Program-made: the position numbers and the translations under genes
The notes under the pieces: model-generated
What the model saw: only the letters and a program-made list of their open reading frames with translations
Told to the model about the DNA's origin: nothing
Databases searched by the model: none
Shown: in pieces, positions 51,911-60,666 of the stretch
Numbering within the stretch: the first letter of the stretch is position 1
Layout of the letters: each line of letters begins with the position of its first letter
NCBI GenBank assembly: GCA_964215955.1
Contig: CAXPDR010000027.1
Span: 124,001-188,000 of the forward strand
DNA: 64,000 bases
From: GCA-2706205 sp964215955
GTDB taxonomy: Bacteria > Bdellovibrionota > Bacteriovoracia > Bacteriovoracales > Bacteriovoracaceae
Reading direction: 5' to 3'

Positions 51911-52561
51911 ATGCATCAACTAAGTAAAGTTCCAAATATCAACGACTTAAATGAGATTAATCCCACTTGTAAAGCTATTTTATGGGATATGGATGGAACT
52001 ATCATGGAGACCGAAGTTCTCCATATTACCTCGTTGTATGAATTATTAAAAACGAAGCACCCTGACAACCAAATTGAGCTAAAAACCATTGAAGAAGTTT
52101 GCTATGGCCAAACTGATCCGAAAATCCTGGACTCATTTCAAGAGAAAGGCTACCTAACTGATTTAACTATAACAGCTTTTATTGAAGCAAAAGACAAAAT
52201 CATTGAAGACCTTCTAAGTAAAACCCAAATTGAACGTATTTTCAATGTTCAGATTAGAAACTTTATGGTCAGCGTCAATCAACTAGGAATTAAACAAGCA
52301 GTAGTTACATCTAGTGAGAAAAACATAACCCATATTCTTCTCAAGCATTTAGGTATATTAGAGTTTTTTGAATTCATTATTACAAGGGAAGATACCAGTG
52401 AAAATAAACCCTCTCCGATGCCTTATGTAACTGCAATGAAAAAGTTGGACCTTGAAGCAAGACATATTGTTATTTTTGAGGATTCAACCCTTGGGCTACA
52501 AGCGGCCTTAAATAGTAAAGCACCATTTTGTAAGGCTAAATGGTATGCTAATCAGATTTAA
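51911..52561 (+). CDS. HAD-superfamily phosphatase/phosphoglucomutase-like hydrolase
   Basis: 216 aa. HAD motif I WDMDGTIMETE (nucleophile and acid Asp), motif II VVTSS, motif III Lys in ENKPSPMPY and motif IV IVIFEDSTLGLQAAL. The helical cap after motif I is type C1, as in beta-phosphoglucomutase and phosphoglycolate phosphatase. The substrate is not readable from sequence. Single gene; its end overlaps the convergent secreted-protein gene by 14 bases. Confidence 0.88.
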   Translation: MHQLSKVPNINDLNEINPTCKAILWDMDGTIMETEVLHITSLYELLKTKHPDNQIELKTIEEVCYGQTDPKILDSFQEKGYLTDLTITAFIEAKDKIIEDLLSKTQIERIFNVQIRNFMVSVNQLGIKQAVVTSSEKNITHILLKHLGILEFFEFIITREDTSENKPSPMPYVTAMKKLDLEARHIVIFEDSTLGLQAALNSKAPFCKAKWYANQI

Positions 52562-54077
52562 TCACAAATAGCTGCCATTTATGATTGGTTTCCTCAGAGT
52601 TTTCAATCCGTACCAGCTCTAATTCTTTATGTTTTTTATCTATATCATTTTCAACTTTAAAAGTATCTCCAAGAACTTGGATAATATTATATAAGTTCTG
52701 ATGTTTATTCTGATCAATTAAGAATTTAAGAAACCTAAGAGGTACAGGAGCTTTGTTCGTCCCTAACTTATCAAATTTTTTCATTTCTTTTAAAGATTTT
52801 AGGGATGAAAACTTAGAAATCGTTTGCTCATATTTAGTTACAAAACTAAGACTGAAAATATAATCATATTTAAACTTCCCCATATCAACGGACACCTGGG
52901 CGTTTTCAAATCTTTTTCTATATATAGCAGCGATATAAAATGCTGATTTCTTTTCTACCTGCTTTTTAGGTTTATCTTTAATTTTAGGAATTTCTTTTGT
53001 TCTCTTTACTTTCTTTTTAGTAAACTTAGGCAAATCAATTTTTTCAAATTTTGGTTTTTTTACTGGTTTGTTTTCCTTTTTTTCAACAACCTTAAGTTTA
53101 GGTGTGTTATCTTGAAAAATATCTTCAAATCCTCTTTTATAGATTTCATTAAGTTCACCTATTTTAAATAGCTCCCCTCGAAGATTATCCTTTTTGAGAT
53201 TTTGATGTAATAAATATTTAAAATAGATAGAGAATTCTGTCTTCTTAAATTCCTTACTTTCATGCCCCTCAATAAACCTTTTTAAACAACCATTGAAATA
53301 ATCATTTTTCTGGGCAACCTCAACTCCTTGAGAAGTTAAAATATGATAGAGTTCTGGCACATGAGATACACCAAAATTTTTATCAACTTCCGAACAAATC
53401 TCGGTAAAGTTTTTCTTAGTCTCCTCACATAAATTAAGTATTTCTGAACTCACCTTCTTTTTGGTATCACACTTTTGGAATTGGCATTTTGTCTGAAGTA
53501 ATTTCTGAGCTAAAAAGGGAGGATAATCTCCATTAATATCTTTAATCCATTTAGAGATAGTAGATTTTCTTCCTTCCTCAAATGACACTAAGACCTTTTT
53601 ATCATTTTTGAGGAAACCTTTAGCACTTTTCACAAAGTTCTTCATGAAATGAGATTTAGGCTTACAGTATTTAAAAAGATCTTTTCTATTCTTAAAACAA
53701 CTTTTCCCGGAATCCATCCGCTCGATATCAAATTGAAGCTCTCCAAGGCCTTGATAGAGATAACTGAGGGTAATAAGTCTAATATAAAAATGTAATTCAT
53801 CTTTCAATTTATAAAATTCAAAATCAGGACAACTCAAACCAAGATGCATTTCACCAGATAAAAAGTCGTTAAGATTAAAGACTTCTGTTTGAATTTGTCT
53901 TTTGAGATAACTAGCAGTGAAATAATCATCCTCAAACTCCGTTTTATATTTATAAAAATCATTTACAATTGTCGGATGAGTAGGACCAAAATAATGTTTA
54001 ATATTTCGTTCTCCTAAGACTGATTCATCAGCCTGAACAAAATTAGAAAATATTAAAATTAAAATACTTAAAACCAT
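52548..54077 (-). CDS. Secreted protein of unknown function linked to the TRAP transporter
   Basis: 509 aa with a signal peptide (VLSILILIFSNFVQADE). The mature part has about ten cysteines concentrated in residues 100-260. A lysine/proline-rich linker (about 320-370, with VKKPKFEKIDLP and KIKDKPKKQVEKK) leads to a C-terminal domain. Its ATG lies inside the end of dctM (10-base overlap), so it is the fifth gene of the TRAP operon. No family recognised. A periplasmic role together with the transporter is inference from context. Confidence 0.7.
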   Translation of the reverse strand: MVLSILILIFSNFVQADESVLGERNIKHYFGPTHPTIVNDFYKYKTEFEDDYFTASYLKRQIQTEVFNLNDFLSGEMHLGLSCPDFEFYKLKDELHFYIRLITLSYLYQGLGELQFDIERMDSGKSCFKNRKDLFKYCKPKSHFMKNFVKSAKGFLKNDKKVLVSFEEGRKSTISKWIKDINGDYPPFLAQKLLQTKCQFQKCDTKKKVSSEILNLCEETKKNFTEICSEVDKNFGVSHVPELYHILTSQGVEVAQKNDYFNGCLKRFIEGHESKEFKKTEFSIYFKYLLHQNLKKDNLRGELFKIGELNEIYKRGFEDIFQDNTPKLKVVEKKENKPVKKPKFEKIDLPKFTKKKVKRTKEIPKIKDKPKKQVEKKSAFYIAAIYRKRFENAQVSVDMGKFKYDYIFSLSFVTKYEQTISKFSSLKSLKEMKKFDKLGTNKAPVPLRFLKFLIDQNKHQNLYNIIQVLGDTFKVENDIDKKHKELELVRIENSEETNHKWQLFVIKSD

Positions 54078-55321
54078 ATTAAACTCAAACTCGGAACATA
54101 AGTAATGATTGCTAAGGCCAACAGCAACAAAAAGAAATACGGGATAACCACCTTATATAGCCTCAATACTGACTTATCGAATCTAAAACTACTTATGAAC
54201 AAGTTAATCCCCACAGGAGGTGTGATATACCCAATTTCTAAATTAGTAAGAAAAATAATAGCAAGGTGAATGGGGTCTATTCCAAATTCTTCTGCCATAG
54301 GCAAAATGAGAGGTACAACAACAATTATGGCACTAAAGATATCCATAATGGCACCAACACCAAGAAGAAAAATGTTTAACAATAGCAAGAAAGTAATTTT
54401 GTCATCAACAATGTTTTTGATCCATTCCAGAATCAAAAGAGGTATTTCTTCGTCTACAAGAAAATTTGTCAAAGCAAGAGCACAACAAAGAATTAAAAGA
54501 ATAGCACCAACTAAGCTCATACTTTCTTGGATAATTCTTGGTACATCTTTACTAAGACTAATATCTTTATACAAAAAACAAACCATGATTAAAACATACC
54601 CGGCACAAATAGCTGAAGCTTCAGTAGGAGTGATAAGTCCAGAATATATCCCCCCTAAAATTAAGAAAGGAATAGGAATTTCAAACCTTGCCTCATAGAT
54701 TCCATTTTTCAATTCCCCCCAAGAAAATGGGATAGCAGGAGTTTTTTGTCCTTTAAAAATTGAATATCCAGAAAGAACTAAAATCAAAAGAACACCAGGA
54801 ATTATTCCCGCGACAAAAAGTTTTTCTATATCAACCTTGGCTACAATTCCATAAAGGATTATCGGTAAACTAGGAGGAAAGAGTAATCCCAATGAGCCTG
54901 ATGTCGTTATAAGCCCCAATGAAAAATCATCAGAGTATTGATTCTTTAAAAGCATGGGATAAAGAAGACCGCCTAAAGCAATAATGGTTACACCACTCGC
55001 TCCAGTGAACGCTGTGAAAAATGCACAAATCACAAGGGAAACAATTGCGACACCACCCGGTAACCAACCGATGGAAGCATTCGCAAGTTTCAAGAGCCTT
55101 TTGGGTGAATTAGACTCGGCCATAAGATAACCTGCAAAAGTAAATAATGGAATCGTTAACAAAGTTGGAGAGGCCGACATTTTGTATATTTCTATACCAA
55201 TTGCACTTAATTCAATATCAGCGAAATAAAAAGCCACACTCGAAAAAAGTGCCATAATAGCAAAAATGGGTGTACCAAGAAGAGCAAAGAATAGAATTAC
55301 GATGTATAAAAAAATTTCCAA
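54068..55321 (-). CDS. dctM: TRAP transporter large permease subunit
   Basis: A 417-aa membrane protein with about 11-12 transmembrane helices of the DctM type (FTAFTGASGVTIIALGGLLYPML; GLITTSGSLGLLFPPSLPIILYG; TPTEASAICAGY; LTNLEIGYITPPVGINLFI). It forms the sodium-driven import channel with DctQ. The start codon is TTG with GGAGAG ten bases upstream, one base after the dctQ stop codon. Confidence 0.93.
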   Translation of the reverse strand: MEIFLYIVILFFALLGTPIFAIMALFSSVAFYFADIELSAIGIEIYKMSASPTLLTIPLFTFAGYLMAESNSPKRLLKLANASIGWLPGGVAIVSLVICAFFTAFTGASGVTIIALGGLLYPMLLKNQYSDDFSLGLITTSGSLGLLFPPSLPIILYGIVAKVDIEKLFVAGIIPGVLLILVLSGYSIFKGQKTPAIPFSWGELKNGIYEARFEIPIPFLILGGIYSGLITPTEASAICAGYVLIMVCFLYKDISLSKDVPRIIQESMSLVGAILLILCCALALTNFLVDEEIPLLILEWIKNIVDDKITFLLLLNIFLLGVGAIMDIFSAIIVVVPLILPMAEEFGIDPIHLAIIFLTNLEIGYITPPVGINLFISSFRFDKSVLRLYKVVIPYFFLLLLALAIITYVPSLSLIWF

Positions 55322-55322
55322 A

Positions 55323-55802
55323 TTAGTTTCTCTCCCGCACTAGCAAGTAAGCTTTACAAAATGTTCTTAAAGCAATCACTCCCATGCCAAAAGGAATGAT
55401 AGAAACGAGAATACCTGAATGTATCCCTAGAAAGTTTGGACTTCCATATTCAAATTCAGAAAGAGCAAATAAATAGGCTGCATAAGTAACTAAAATACAG
55501 CTAATACCTGTGACTATGGTCGAAATAAATTGAACTATATTTTTTGCTTTTTTATTATCTTTTTCTAAAATATTCGATAAAAGATCGATCTTAATATGAT
55601 GCCCACTTCCCGTTGCGAGAGCCCCTCCTAAAAATGCACAAAGAAAGACAAGGTGTCTAACCAGTGGATCAATCCAGTGAAAGGCCATATTAAAATATCG
55701 CATGAAAATATTAAATAAAGTCAGACCAAGCATAAGCATTACTGCGCATATAAGTATCCATTTTAAACTTGATTCCAAAACTTGGTCAAACTTCTTAATC
55801 AC
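55323..55802 (-). CDS. dctQ: TRAP transporter small permease subunit
   Basis: A 159-aa membrane protein with four transmembrane helices and the DctQ pattern (NIFMRYFNMAFHWIDPLVRHLVFLCAFLGGALATGSGHHIKIDLL). It overlaps dctP by four bases (ATGA) and leads directly into dctM. Confidence 0.92.
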   Translation of the reverse strand: MIKKFDQVLESSLKWILICAVMLMLGLTLFNIFMRYFNMAFHWIDPLVRHLVFLCAFLGGALATGSGHHIKIDLLSNILEKDNKKAKNIVQFISTIVTGISCILVTYAAYLFALSEFEYGSPNFLGIHSGILVSIIPFGMGVIALRTFCKAYLLVRERN

Positions 55803-56764
55803 CTATTAGACTCCAATGTCTGAATAATTTTTTTAGAAAGAACGCTTCCATCAAGCTTACTAATAACATCCTCTCTAATTTTTTCTGCCTGTGATAAATC
55901 CTTCTCTGAAAAAGAAATAAATTTTATTCCCATTTCCTTTAACTGCTTTAACGATTTCTGGTTATCAGATATCGCCAATTCATTGGCTTTATCAATATGT
56001 TTTTTAGCAATTTTTTTTACAATTTTTTGATGCTCCGGAGAAACCTTCTTCCACTGTTTTTGACTTAAAAGCAAAGCACCAATGGAGTAAGCAGTTGGAA
56101 AATCGATGAGATATTTAACTTTATTTTGCCACTGAAGGGCCAGTATACCTAAAGGTGGAGCATAGGCAGCATCAATAATTCCAGTTGAAAGTGAACTCAT
56201 CACATCCGGAAGTGCCAATGGGACTGAAACAAGTTCTAATGAGTCCATCATGGCCCTAACAACCTTGTCTCCCTCCCAGGCCCACATTTTGATACCTTTC
56301 ATTTCTTGAATATTACTCACCTCTTTTGTGGAAACGACATATACTTTTCCGATTCCATAAAATCCGAGATTCACAAAATTACTTTTCTCTATTTCTTGAT
56401 TAAAATATTGTTTATTTGATGTAAGAAAATTCATAGCTTTCTTTTCATCATGATAAAAATTAAAGGGAACCTCAACAGATCTTACATCCGAAGAAATATC
56501 ACCTAAGGTTTTACCAGTAAAAACACCACCATGGAGTTGACCTATTCTTGTTTTTCTTAAGACATCTACTTCATCACCCTGGACACCACCATAATAAATT
56601 TTTAGCTTAACTTTCCCTTCGGTCGACTTTTTAATTTCATCTGCCATTGTCTTCAAAGTATTTGCCCAATTCGTCCCCTTTGGAATTAAGGTAGCTAACT
56701 TAATCTTTTGGGAATAGGCAATGGAATTAAAACTCAATAAAAAAATCAGTAAAATGTTTTTCAT
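55799..56764 (-). CDS. dctP: TRAP transporter substrate-binding protein (DctP family)
   Basis: 321 aa with a signal peptide (KNILLIFLLSFNSIAYSQ). KLATLIPKGTNWANTLKTMADEIKKSTEGKVKLKIYYGGVQGDE and the later GFYGIGKVYVVSTKEV, KMWAWEGDKVVRAMMDSL and GIIDAAYAPPLGILALQW show the DctP fold. The substrate is not certain; organic acids are usual. The conserved arginine that often binds carboxylates is not clearly visible in the usual place (RSVE region). GAGGGA precedes the ATG. Confidence 0.9.
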   Translation of the reverse strand: MKNILLIFLLSFNSIAYSQKIKLATLIPKGTNWANTLKTMADEIKKSTEGKVKLKIYYGGVQGDEVDVLRKTRIGQLHGGVFTGKTLGDISSDVRSVEVPFNFYHDEKKAMNFLTSNKQYFNQEIEKSNFVNLGFYGIGKVYVVSTKEVSNIQEMKGIKMWAWEGDKVVRAMMDSLELVSVPLALPDVMSSLSTGIIDAAYAPPLGILALQWQNKVKYLIDFPTAYSIGALLLSQKQWKKVSPEHQKIVKKIAKKHIDKANELAISDNQKSLKQLKEMGIKFISFSEKDLSQAEKIREDVISKLDGSVLSKKIIQTLESNR

Positions 56765-56773
56765 ATATCCCTC

Positions 56774-57727
56774 TTAAAAAATTTCTTTACGTAATGACCA
56801 AATAATATCAAATCTTTCTTTCGCTACAGCATTATAAAGATTAAAGAACCTAGACTCACTATACTTTTCATTTAAGGCATTGACTTGCCCTAGATTATAC
56901 GAGTACCAAAGTGCTAGTTCCTTGCGAAGCTTTTCCATTTCTACGCTAAATTCATCTTCTTCCAGCATTGGTAAGATATGGAACTGAATAAAACTCAATT
57001 TTCCTAAAAGATTATGAGGTTGTTTCTTAACAAGTTGTTGAAATAGATCCCTTGCCTTCATTTGACTTCCCCCTAACAAAGTAGGAGTACTGGCTTCTAA
57101 TATCGCTCCAAACATTTGACATGCACCACGCTCTATCGTTGGATCTCCTTCACACACCCAAGTTAACATTTTTTTTACATGATTTAGATAAGCCATTTTT
57201 TCAATATTATTTCTCTGGAGATTAATAGAGCTCCCCATAGCTTGAGCAAAGTAAAAAATAGAAACTCTATCATTTTCATTTAAATTTTTATCAAAAACTG
57301 AATTTAAAGAATTTGGAAATTCTTTTTCGAAAAATTTTTCTTTAGAAATACCTTTAACCTCTAAATACTTAAATCCATAAAATATTGCCTTTTCATATCC
57401 AAGAAGTGTTCTTGAAACTTTATCAGTTCTTTTCTCTTGTAAGAGATCTCTTAGCGCTTCTGTTTCCAAAACAGCAAAGGAGTGAGCACCATATCCTTTA
57501 ATTAAAAGACCTAAAAGGTTTAAGTTTTCTTGATCATTAAACCAAAGCCCCTCTATAAGTTTCAAGTTTCCAGGAGCGGCTAATCTAAAATGGTTCCAAT
57601 CTGCCTCAGTCAGAGACTCATCACTTCCCTGCAGTATGAGTTCGGATGTGGAGTTCAATGCCAACTTATTAAGCATAGAACATGAAGAAAAAATGAAAAT
57701 GATTAAAATTGGCCCCAATCGACTCAT
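56774..57727 (-). CDS. TRAP transporter T-component (TatT) lipoprotein
   Basis: 317 aa from the ATG at 57727. Signal peptide with lipobox FSSC (Cys about residue 16), then an all-helical, tetratricopeptide-like protein with GLWFNDQENLNLLGLLIKGYGAH, SFAVLETEALRD, WVCEGDPTIERGACQMFGAIL and KKQPHNLLGKLSFIQFHI. These features match the TatT family, periplasmic trimeric proteins that associate with DctP in TRAP systems of many spirochaetes and delta-proteobacteria. It is first in the operon, 9 bases before dctP. Confidence 0.87.
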   Translation of the reverse strand: MSRLGPILIIFIFSSCSMLNKLALNSTSELILQGSDESLTEADWNHFRLAAPGNLKLIEGLWFNDQENLNLLGLLIKGYGAHSFAVLETEALRDLLQEKRTDKVSRTLLGYEKAIFYGFKYLEVKGISKEKFFEKEFPNSLNSVFDKNLNENDRVSIFYFAQAMGSSINLQRNNIEKMAYLNHVKKMLTWVCEGDPTIERGACQMFGAILEASTPTLLGGSQMKARDLFQQLVKKQPHNLLGKLSFIQFHILPMLEEDEFSVEMEKLRKELALWYSYNLGQVNALNEKYSESRFFNLYNAVAKERFDIIWSLRKEIF

Positions 57728-57850
57728 ATTATCACCTGATGTTAAATTACTGAAATCACACAATCATTGTAAGGGAAATTGTAAAATCTAGTAACCATAG
57801 GCAAAGATAACTCTTTAAATTCTTACCCTAGTGCAAATTTTATTGATTTA

Positions 57851-57859
57851 TGCTAGAAT
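57851..57859 (+). promoter_or_regulatory. Extended -10 promoter with a long leader for the gene at 58050
   Basis: TGCTAGAAT is an extended -10 (TGn before a hexamer close to TATAAT). No good -35 box is present. Transcription would start near 57866, leaving a leader of about 185 bases before the ATG at 58050. The rest of the gap 57728-57850 holds the tatT upstream region and nothing else that I can support. Confidence 0.45.
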
Positions 57860-57935
57860 GTTTTTTAAGAATTGCTTAAGTAAAAAGCACAAATAACCGA
57901 CTATTTAGTATGAGAAAAGCACGAGGAGATGTTTA

Positions 57936-57971
57936 TTGGACAACTTTCGCGTTTTGATAACTAAAGACTAA
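57936..57971 (+). CDS. Possible 11-codon leader peptide in the 58050 gene leader
   Basis: A TTG at 57936 with GAGGAG (57923-57928) seven bases upstream opens MDNFRVLITKD, stop TAA at 57969-57971. An alternative ATG at 57929 (MFIGQLSRFDN) uses the same GAGGAG but with too little space. The stop codon sits in the first arm of a hairpin that competes with a second hairpin covering the ribosome binding site of the next gene, as in translational attenuators. A peptide this short could be chance. Confidence 0.35.
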   Translation: MDNFRVLITKD

Positions 57972-58046
57972 TAGTAGATTAAACATGAATCCCTACTATG
58001 TCTTACTTATCAAACAAGTAAAATTGATTTTTTGACATAGGGAATG
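57966..58046 (+). promoter_or_regulatory. Two mutually exclusive hairpins covering the ribosome binding site of the 58050 gene
   Basis: Hairpin A pairs GAC-ATAGTAG (57966-57977, two-base bulge) with CTACTATGTC (57993-58002). Hairpin B pairs CCCT and ATGTC of the same middle segment (57990-58002) with GACATAGGGA (58034-58043). That last segment includes the AGGGA Shine-Dalgarno of the gene at 58050. Only one can form at a time. B would block translation and A would free it. Confidence 0.5.
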
Positions 58047-58049
58047 TTT

Positions 58050-58241
58050 ATGAAAACTTTAAAAGATTCTAACCAAAATTTATCACAAGAAGAAAACACT
58101 AACACACTTAAGGGCGTTAGTGGTACGACGTTGGCTCCAGGTCTTCAACGTAGTGTCAGACCACAAAAGTCAATGATGAAGGTAAAGAGCCTTAGACCAA
58201 GGCGTGTTGTTTCTGCGGCAAAAGTAACTATTAAAAAATAA
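58050..58241 (+). CDS. Small basic protein of unknown function
   Basis: 63 aa from the ATG at 58050, which AGGGA precedes by six bases. The first half is polar and acidic (KTLKDSNQNLSQEENTNTLKG); the second half is strongly basic (RSVRPQKSMMKVKSLRPRR and KVTIKK). No signal peptide, cysteine or membrane segment. It could bind nucleic acid or be a peptide precursor, but neither can be shown. Its long structured leader suggests regulated translation. No family recognised. Confidence 0.62.
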   Translation: MKTLKDSNQNLSQEENTNTLKGVSGTTLAPGLQRSVRPQKSMMKVKSLRPRRVVSAAKVTIKK

Positions 58242-58312
58242 TAAAATCTTTTTCGTTTAAAGATAAGTCTAACCTTGAATTATATTAAGAAGGTTCTCCC
58301 CTCTCTTTAGAG

Positions 58313-58318
58313 TATAAT
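58313..58318 (+). promoter_or_regulatory. Perfect -10 box, probably leaderless, for the receiver gene at 58325
   Basis: TATAAT ends six bases before the ATG at 58325, with no Shine-Dalgarno sequence. No clear -35 box is found at 16-18 bases. Confidence 0.45.
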
Positions 58319-58324
58319 TCATTC

Positions 58325-58705
58325 ATGCAAAAAAACTCAGAAATTCTAATTATCGATGATTGTGAAGATATTCGATTTCTCTTAGCATTGAAGCTAAAAA
58401 AAATGGGTTACAAAGTTTTTGTGGCCAAAGATGCTTTTGATGCCTTGGAAATTCTTAAGGATGATTGTGATATCAACCTTATTCTAATTGATCTGATGAT
58501 GCCAAATTATTCGGGAATTGATTTGATTAAAACCCTTAAAGAAAATAACTGGCACAATAAACTAAGCATCCTCTGCATCACTGCCACAAAAGATGAATCT
58601 CTTCTGGCATCTGTAAAAAAGTACGGTATTGAAGGAATTATAAAGAAACCCATTAAAGACAATATATTAAAAGAAAAAATCTTAACCTGTTTACCTAATG
58701 TATGA
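58325..58705 (+). CDS. Single-domain response regulator (CheY-like receiver)
   Basis: A 126-aa receiver domain only: acidic pair in IIDDCEDIRFLLAL, phospho-acceptor Asp56 in LIDLMMPNYSG, Thr in CITAT and Lys in IKKPIKDN. There is no output domain, so it should act by protein contact. Its last codons overlap the start of the next gene (ATGA), which encodes a membrane protein that may be its partner. No kinase is adjacent. Confidence 0.92.
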   Translation: MQKNSEILIIDDCEDIRFLLALKLKKMGYKVFVAKDAFDALEILKDDCDINLILIDLMMPNYSGIDLIKTLKENNWHNKLSILCITATKDESLLASVKKYGIEGIIKKPIKDNILKEKILTCLPNV

Positions 58706-60195
58706 AATTAGCACTTCACCACAGTACAAAAAAAACTCTCATTCTAATAGGCTTTTTATTTGCCTTAATTGGAGCACTTGGTTTTTTAATATGGACTTCA
58801 AACGACTATTATATTAGTCAGGCAAAATCACTTTCACTTACAAATAGATCTATAAATACATTTTTTGGTGCGGTCATTACTTCAATGGCACTCATTATAA
58901 CATTAACATCAAATCTATACTCACCTATGCTATCAAGAGTATTTGTATCCCACCCACTGACAATTCTTGGAATATCCTATATTCTCCTTACAAACTTTTT
59001 CATTACAATAACACATCAAATAAATGTCGACCATCCATGGTATAATGTTATTACCTTTATAAGCTTTTCAATGACAATTATTTCAATGCTAGGTGCTATT
59101 CCATTTTTATTTTTGATCAGTAAATTTGTAAAGCCCTCATACTTTGTTCCCCTTTTAGGTAAATACTCAATTAAGAACATGTTAAATTTTCATAATAAGG
59201 CCAGAACAAAAAAGTTTCAAGATGATGAACTTAAACAATTTTTTGAATTAATTGATGTTATTAACAATATGGCTTCAACAAGTATTATTCGCAGAGATAA
59301 AAGAACTCTAAAAATAGTAATCGATGAACTTTTTTACATTTTAGAAAACTTAATAAATCTAGAGACGAAACAATACTTAGATCACCGTTGGAGATTTCGA
59401 TGTGAGCACTTTTCTACAGGCTTAGGAGCAGAAGCACAGTATTACTTGAAAAAAAATAAAGTTTGGGCCGAAACATATCTTCTTCAAAAAATTTTAGAAC
59501 ACGCAACAACAATATTTCCAGAAGATAATGAAATAATCCCCCATATTTGTAAAAAAATGACGAACCTTATAGACCTTTCGAATGACAATGATCAAGAAAA
59601 ATTAATTCAACTACAGTTAATGATTCTCAACAGCATTCTAAATCACTCAATCAAAATGAATAATGAAATCACTTTAACTTCAGTTTTTTATTATTACAGG
59701 TTAAATATCGAGTTATTAATTGAAAAAGAAGCATTAAGAGATTTTGCAATTGAAAATTTTTTCCATTACGGAAAGCTTTGTCTCATTGAAAAAAAATATG
59801 AAGGAGCAAAAAGCTTTCTTTACGATATCGGCAGAATCCTTCATTACTTATGTTTTGAAAGTGAAGTTGAAGCCAATAAAAAATTTATTTCTTTAGTGAA
59901 GCCAACTTACGATTTGTTCAAAAAGGATCAAAACATAAGAAAAGATGTGGAGTTCTCAGTAGTGAAAACCTTTTGGACGTTATACTCACAGAACTATACG
60001 ATAATTACGCAAAATATCAAAAAGAGTTTTCTCCAAAATAATTTGGAACATGCTAAAGTCATAAAAGAACTCTTAAGTAATTCCCAGTTTACCAATAGAG
60101 AATTTAATGAAAATTTGATTTCTCCTGCAAAACTAAGTGGAATGGCCGAAAAATTAGCAAAAGATTTTCACCTAGAATTTAAAGAATTAAGATAA
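58702..60195 (+). CDS. Membrane protein, possibly DUF2254-like, paired with a receiver protein
   Basis: 497 aa. Four hydrophobic helices in the first 160 residues (about 12-32, 50-72, 82-102, 115-140) are followed by a large cytoplasmic, helical domain of about 330 residues. The second helix region (FFGAVITSMALIITLTSNLYSPMLSRVF) resembles the start of DUF2254 proteins, but this is a weak match by eye. Its start overlaps the receiver gene through ATGA, so the two are co-translated. Function unknown. Confidence 0.72.
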   Translation: MKLALHHSTKKTLILIGFLFALIGALGFLIWTSNDYYISQAKSLSLTNRSINTFFGAVITSMALIITLTSNLYSPMLSRVFVSHPLTILGISYILLTNFFITITHQINVDHPWYNVITFISFSMTIISMLGAIPFLFLISKFVKPSYFVPLLGKYSIKNMLNFHNKARTKKFQDDELKQFFELIDVINNMASTSIIRRDKRTLKIVIDELFYILENLINLETKQYLDHRWRFRCEHFSTGLGAEAQYYLKKNKVWAETYLLQKILEHATTIFPEDNEIIPHICKKMTNLIDLSNDNDQEKLIQLQLMILNSILNHSIKMNNEITLTSVFYYYRLNIELLIEKEALRDFAIENFFHYGKLCLIEKKYEGAKSFLYDIGRILHYLCFESEVEANKKFISLVKPTYDLFKKDQNIRKDVEFSVVKTFWTLYSQNYTIITQNIKKSFLQNNLEHAKVIKELLSNSQFTNREFNENLISPAKLSGMAEKLAKDFHLEFKELR

Positions 60196-60666
60196 TTACT
60201 GGTATTTCTTAGAAAGCTTCAAAAGTTCCGTAATCGTTTTATCTTGAGACATTCTAAGATCTTCAGTTTGTTTTTTATGAACTCTTTCTAATTGAAACAA
60301 TCTAATTTCATTAATTTTCTTAGTGATTTCTATTCTAGAGTTAATAAGTAAGTAATAACATAAATTACGCTCTTTGCGATTAAGTCGCTTACTTTTTTCT
60401 TCTTTCTCACCTTTGTCATTTATAACATACGAAAGAAATGCACCTCTACATTCTTGATTTTTAGTTTTAAACATTTCTTCAAATTCTAGTTCTAACTTTT
60501 GCATCTCAGATACAAAGACATTAAGTTCAGAATCTTTTAACTCCTCGACCCTTTGAATTAGTGTTTTTTGCTCTATTTCACTAATTAACTTGGGATCTAC
60601 TTCTTGCCCGAATAAGGAAAAAGGAAACAAAGCACTTATAATGATAATGCTATTTAAAAATTTCAC
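60196..60666 (-). CDS. Secreted coiled-coil protein of unknown function
   Basis: 156 aa starting with GTG at 60666. A signal peptide (KFLNSIIIISALFPFSLFG) is followed by a Lys/Glu-rich helical protein with long amphipathic stretches and two cysteines. It overlaps the end of maf by 17 bases and meets the convergent gene at 60195 with no gap. No family recognised. Confidence 0.65.
   Translation of the reverse strand: MKFLNSIIIISALFPFSLFGQEVDPKLISEIEQKTLIQRVEELKDSELNVFVSEMQKLELEFEEMFKTKNQECRGAFLSYVINDKGEKEEKSKRLNRKERNLCYYLLINSRIEITKKINEIRLFQLERVHKKQTEDLRMSQDKTITELLKLSKKYQ

Noticed and set aside
57900..57980. Known riboswitch class (for example c-di-GMP) in the leader before 58050
   Set aside because: The conserved cores of these classes are not present; only the paired elements described in the attenuator finding were seen.
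58244..58265. Terminator after the 58050 gene
   Set aside because: ATCTTT and AAAGAT can pair but the stem is only 6 bp, AT-rich and not followed by a T run.
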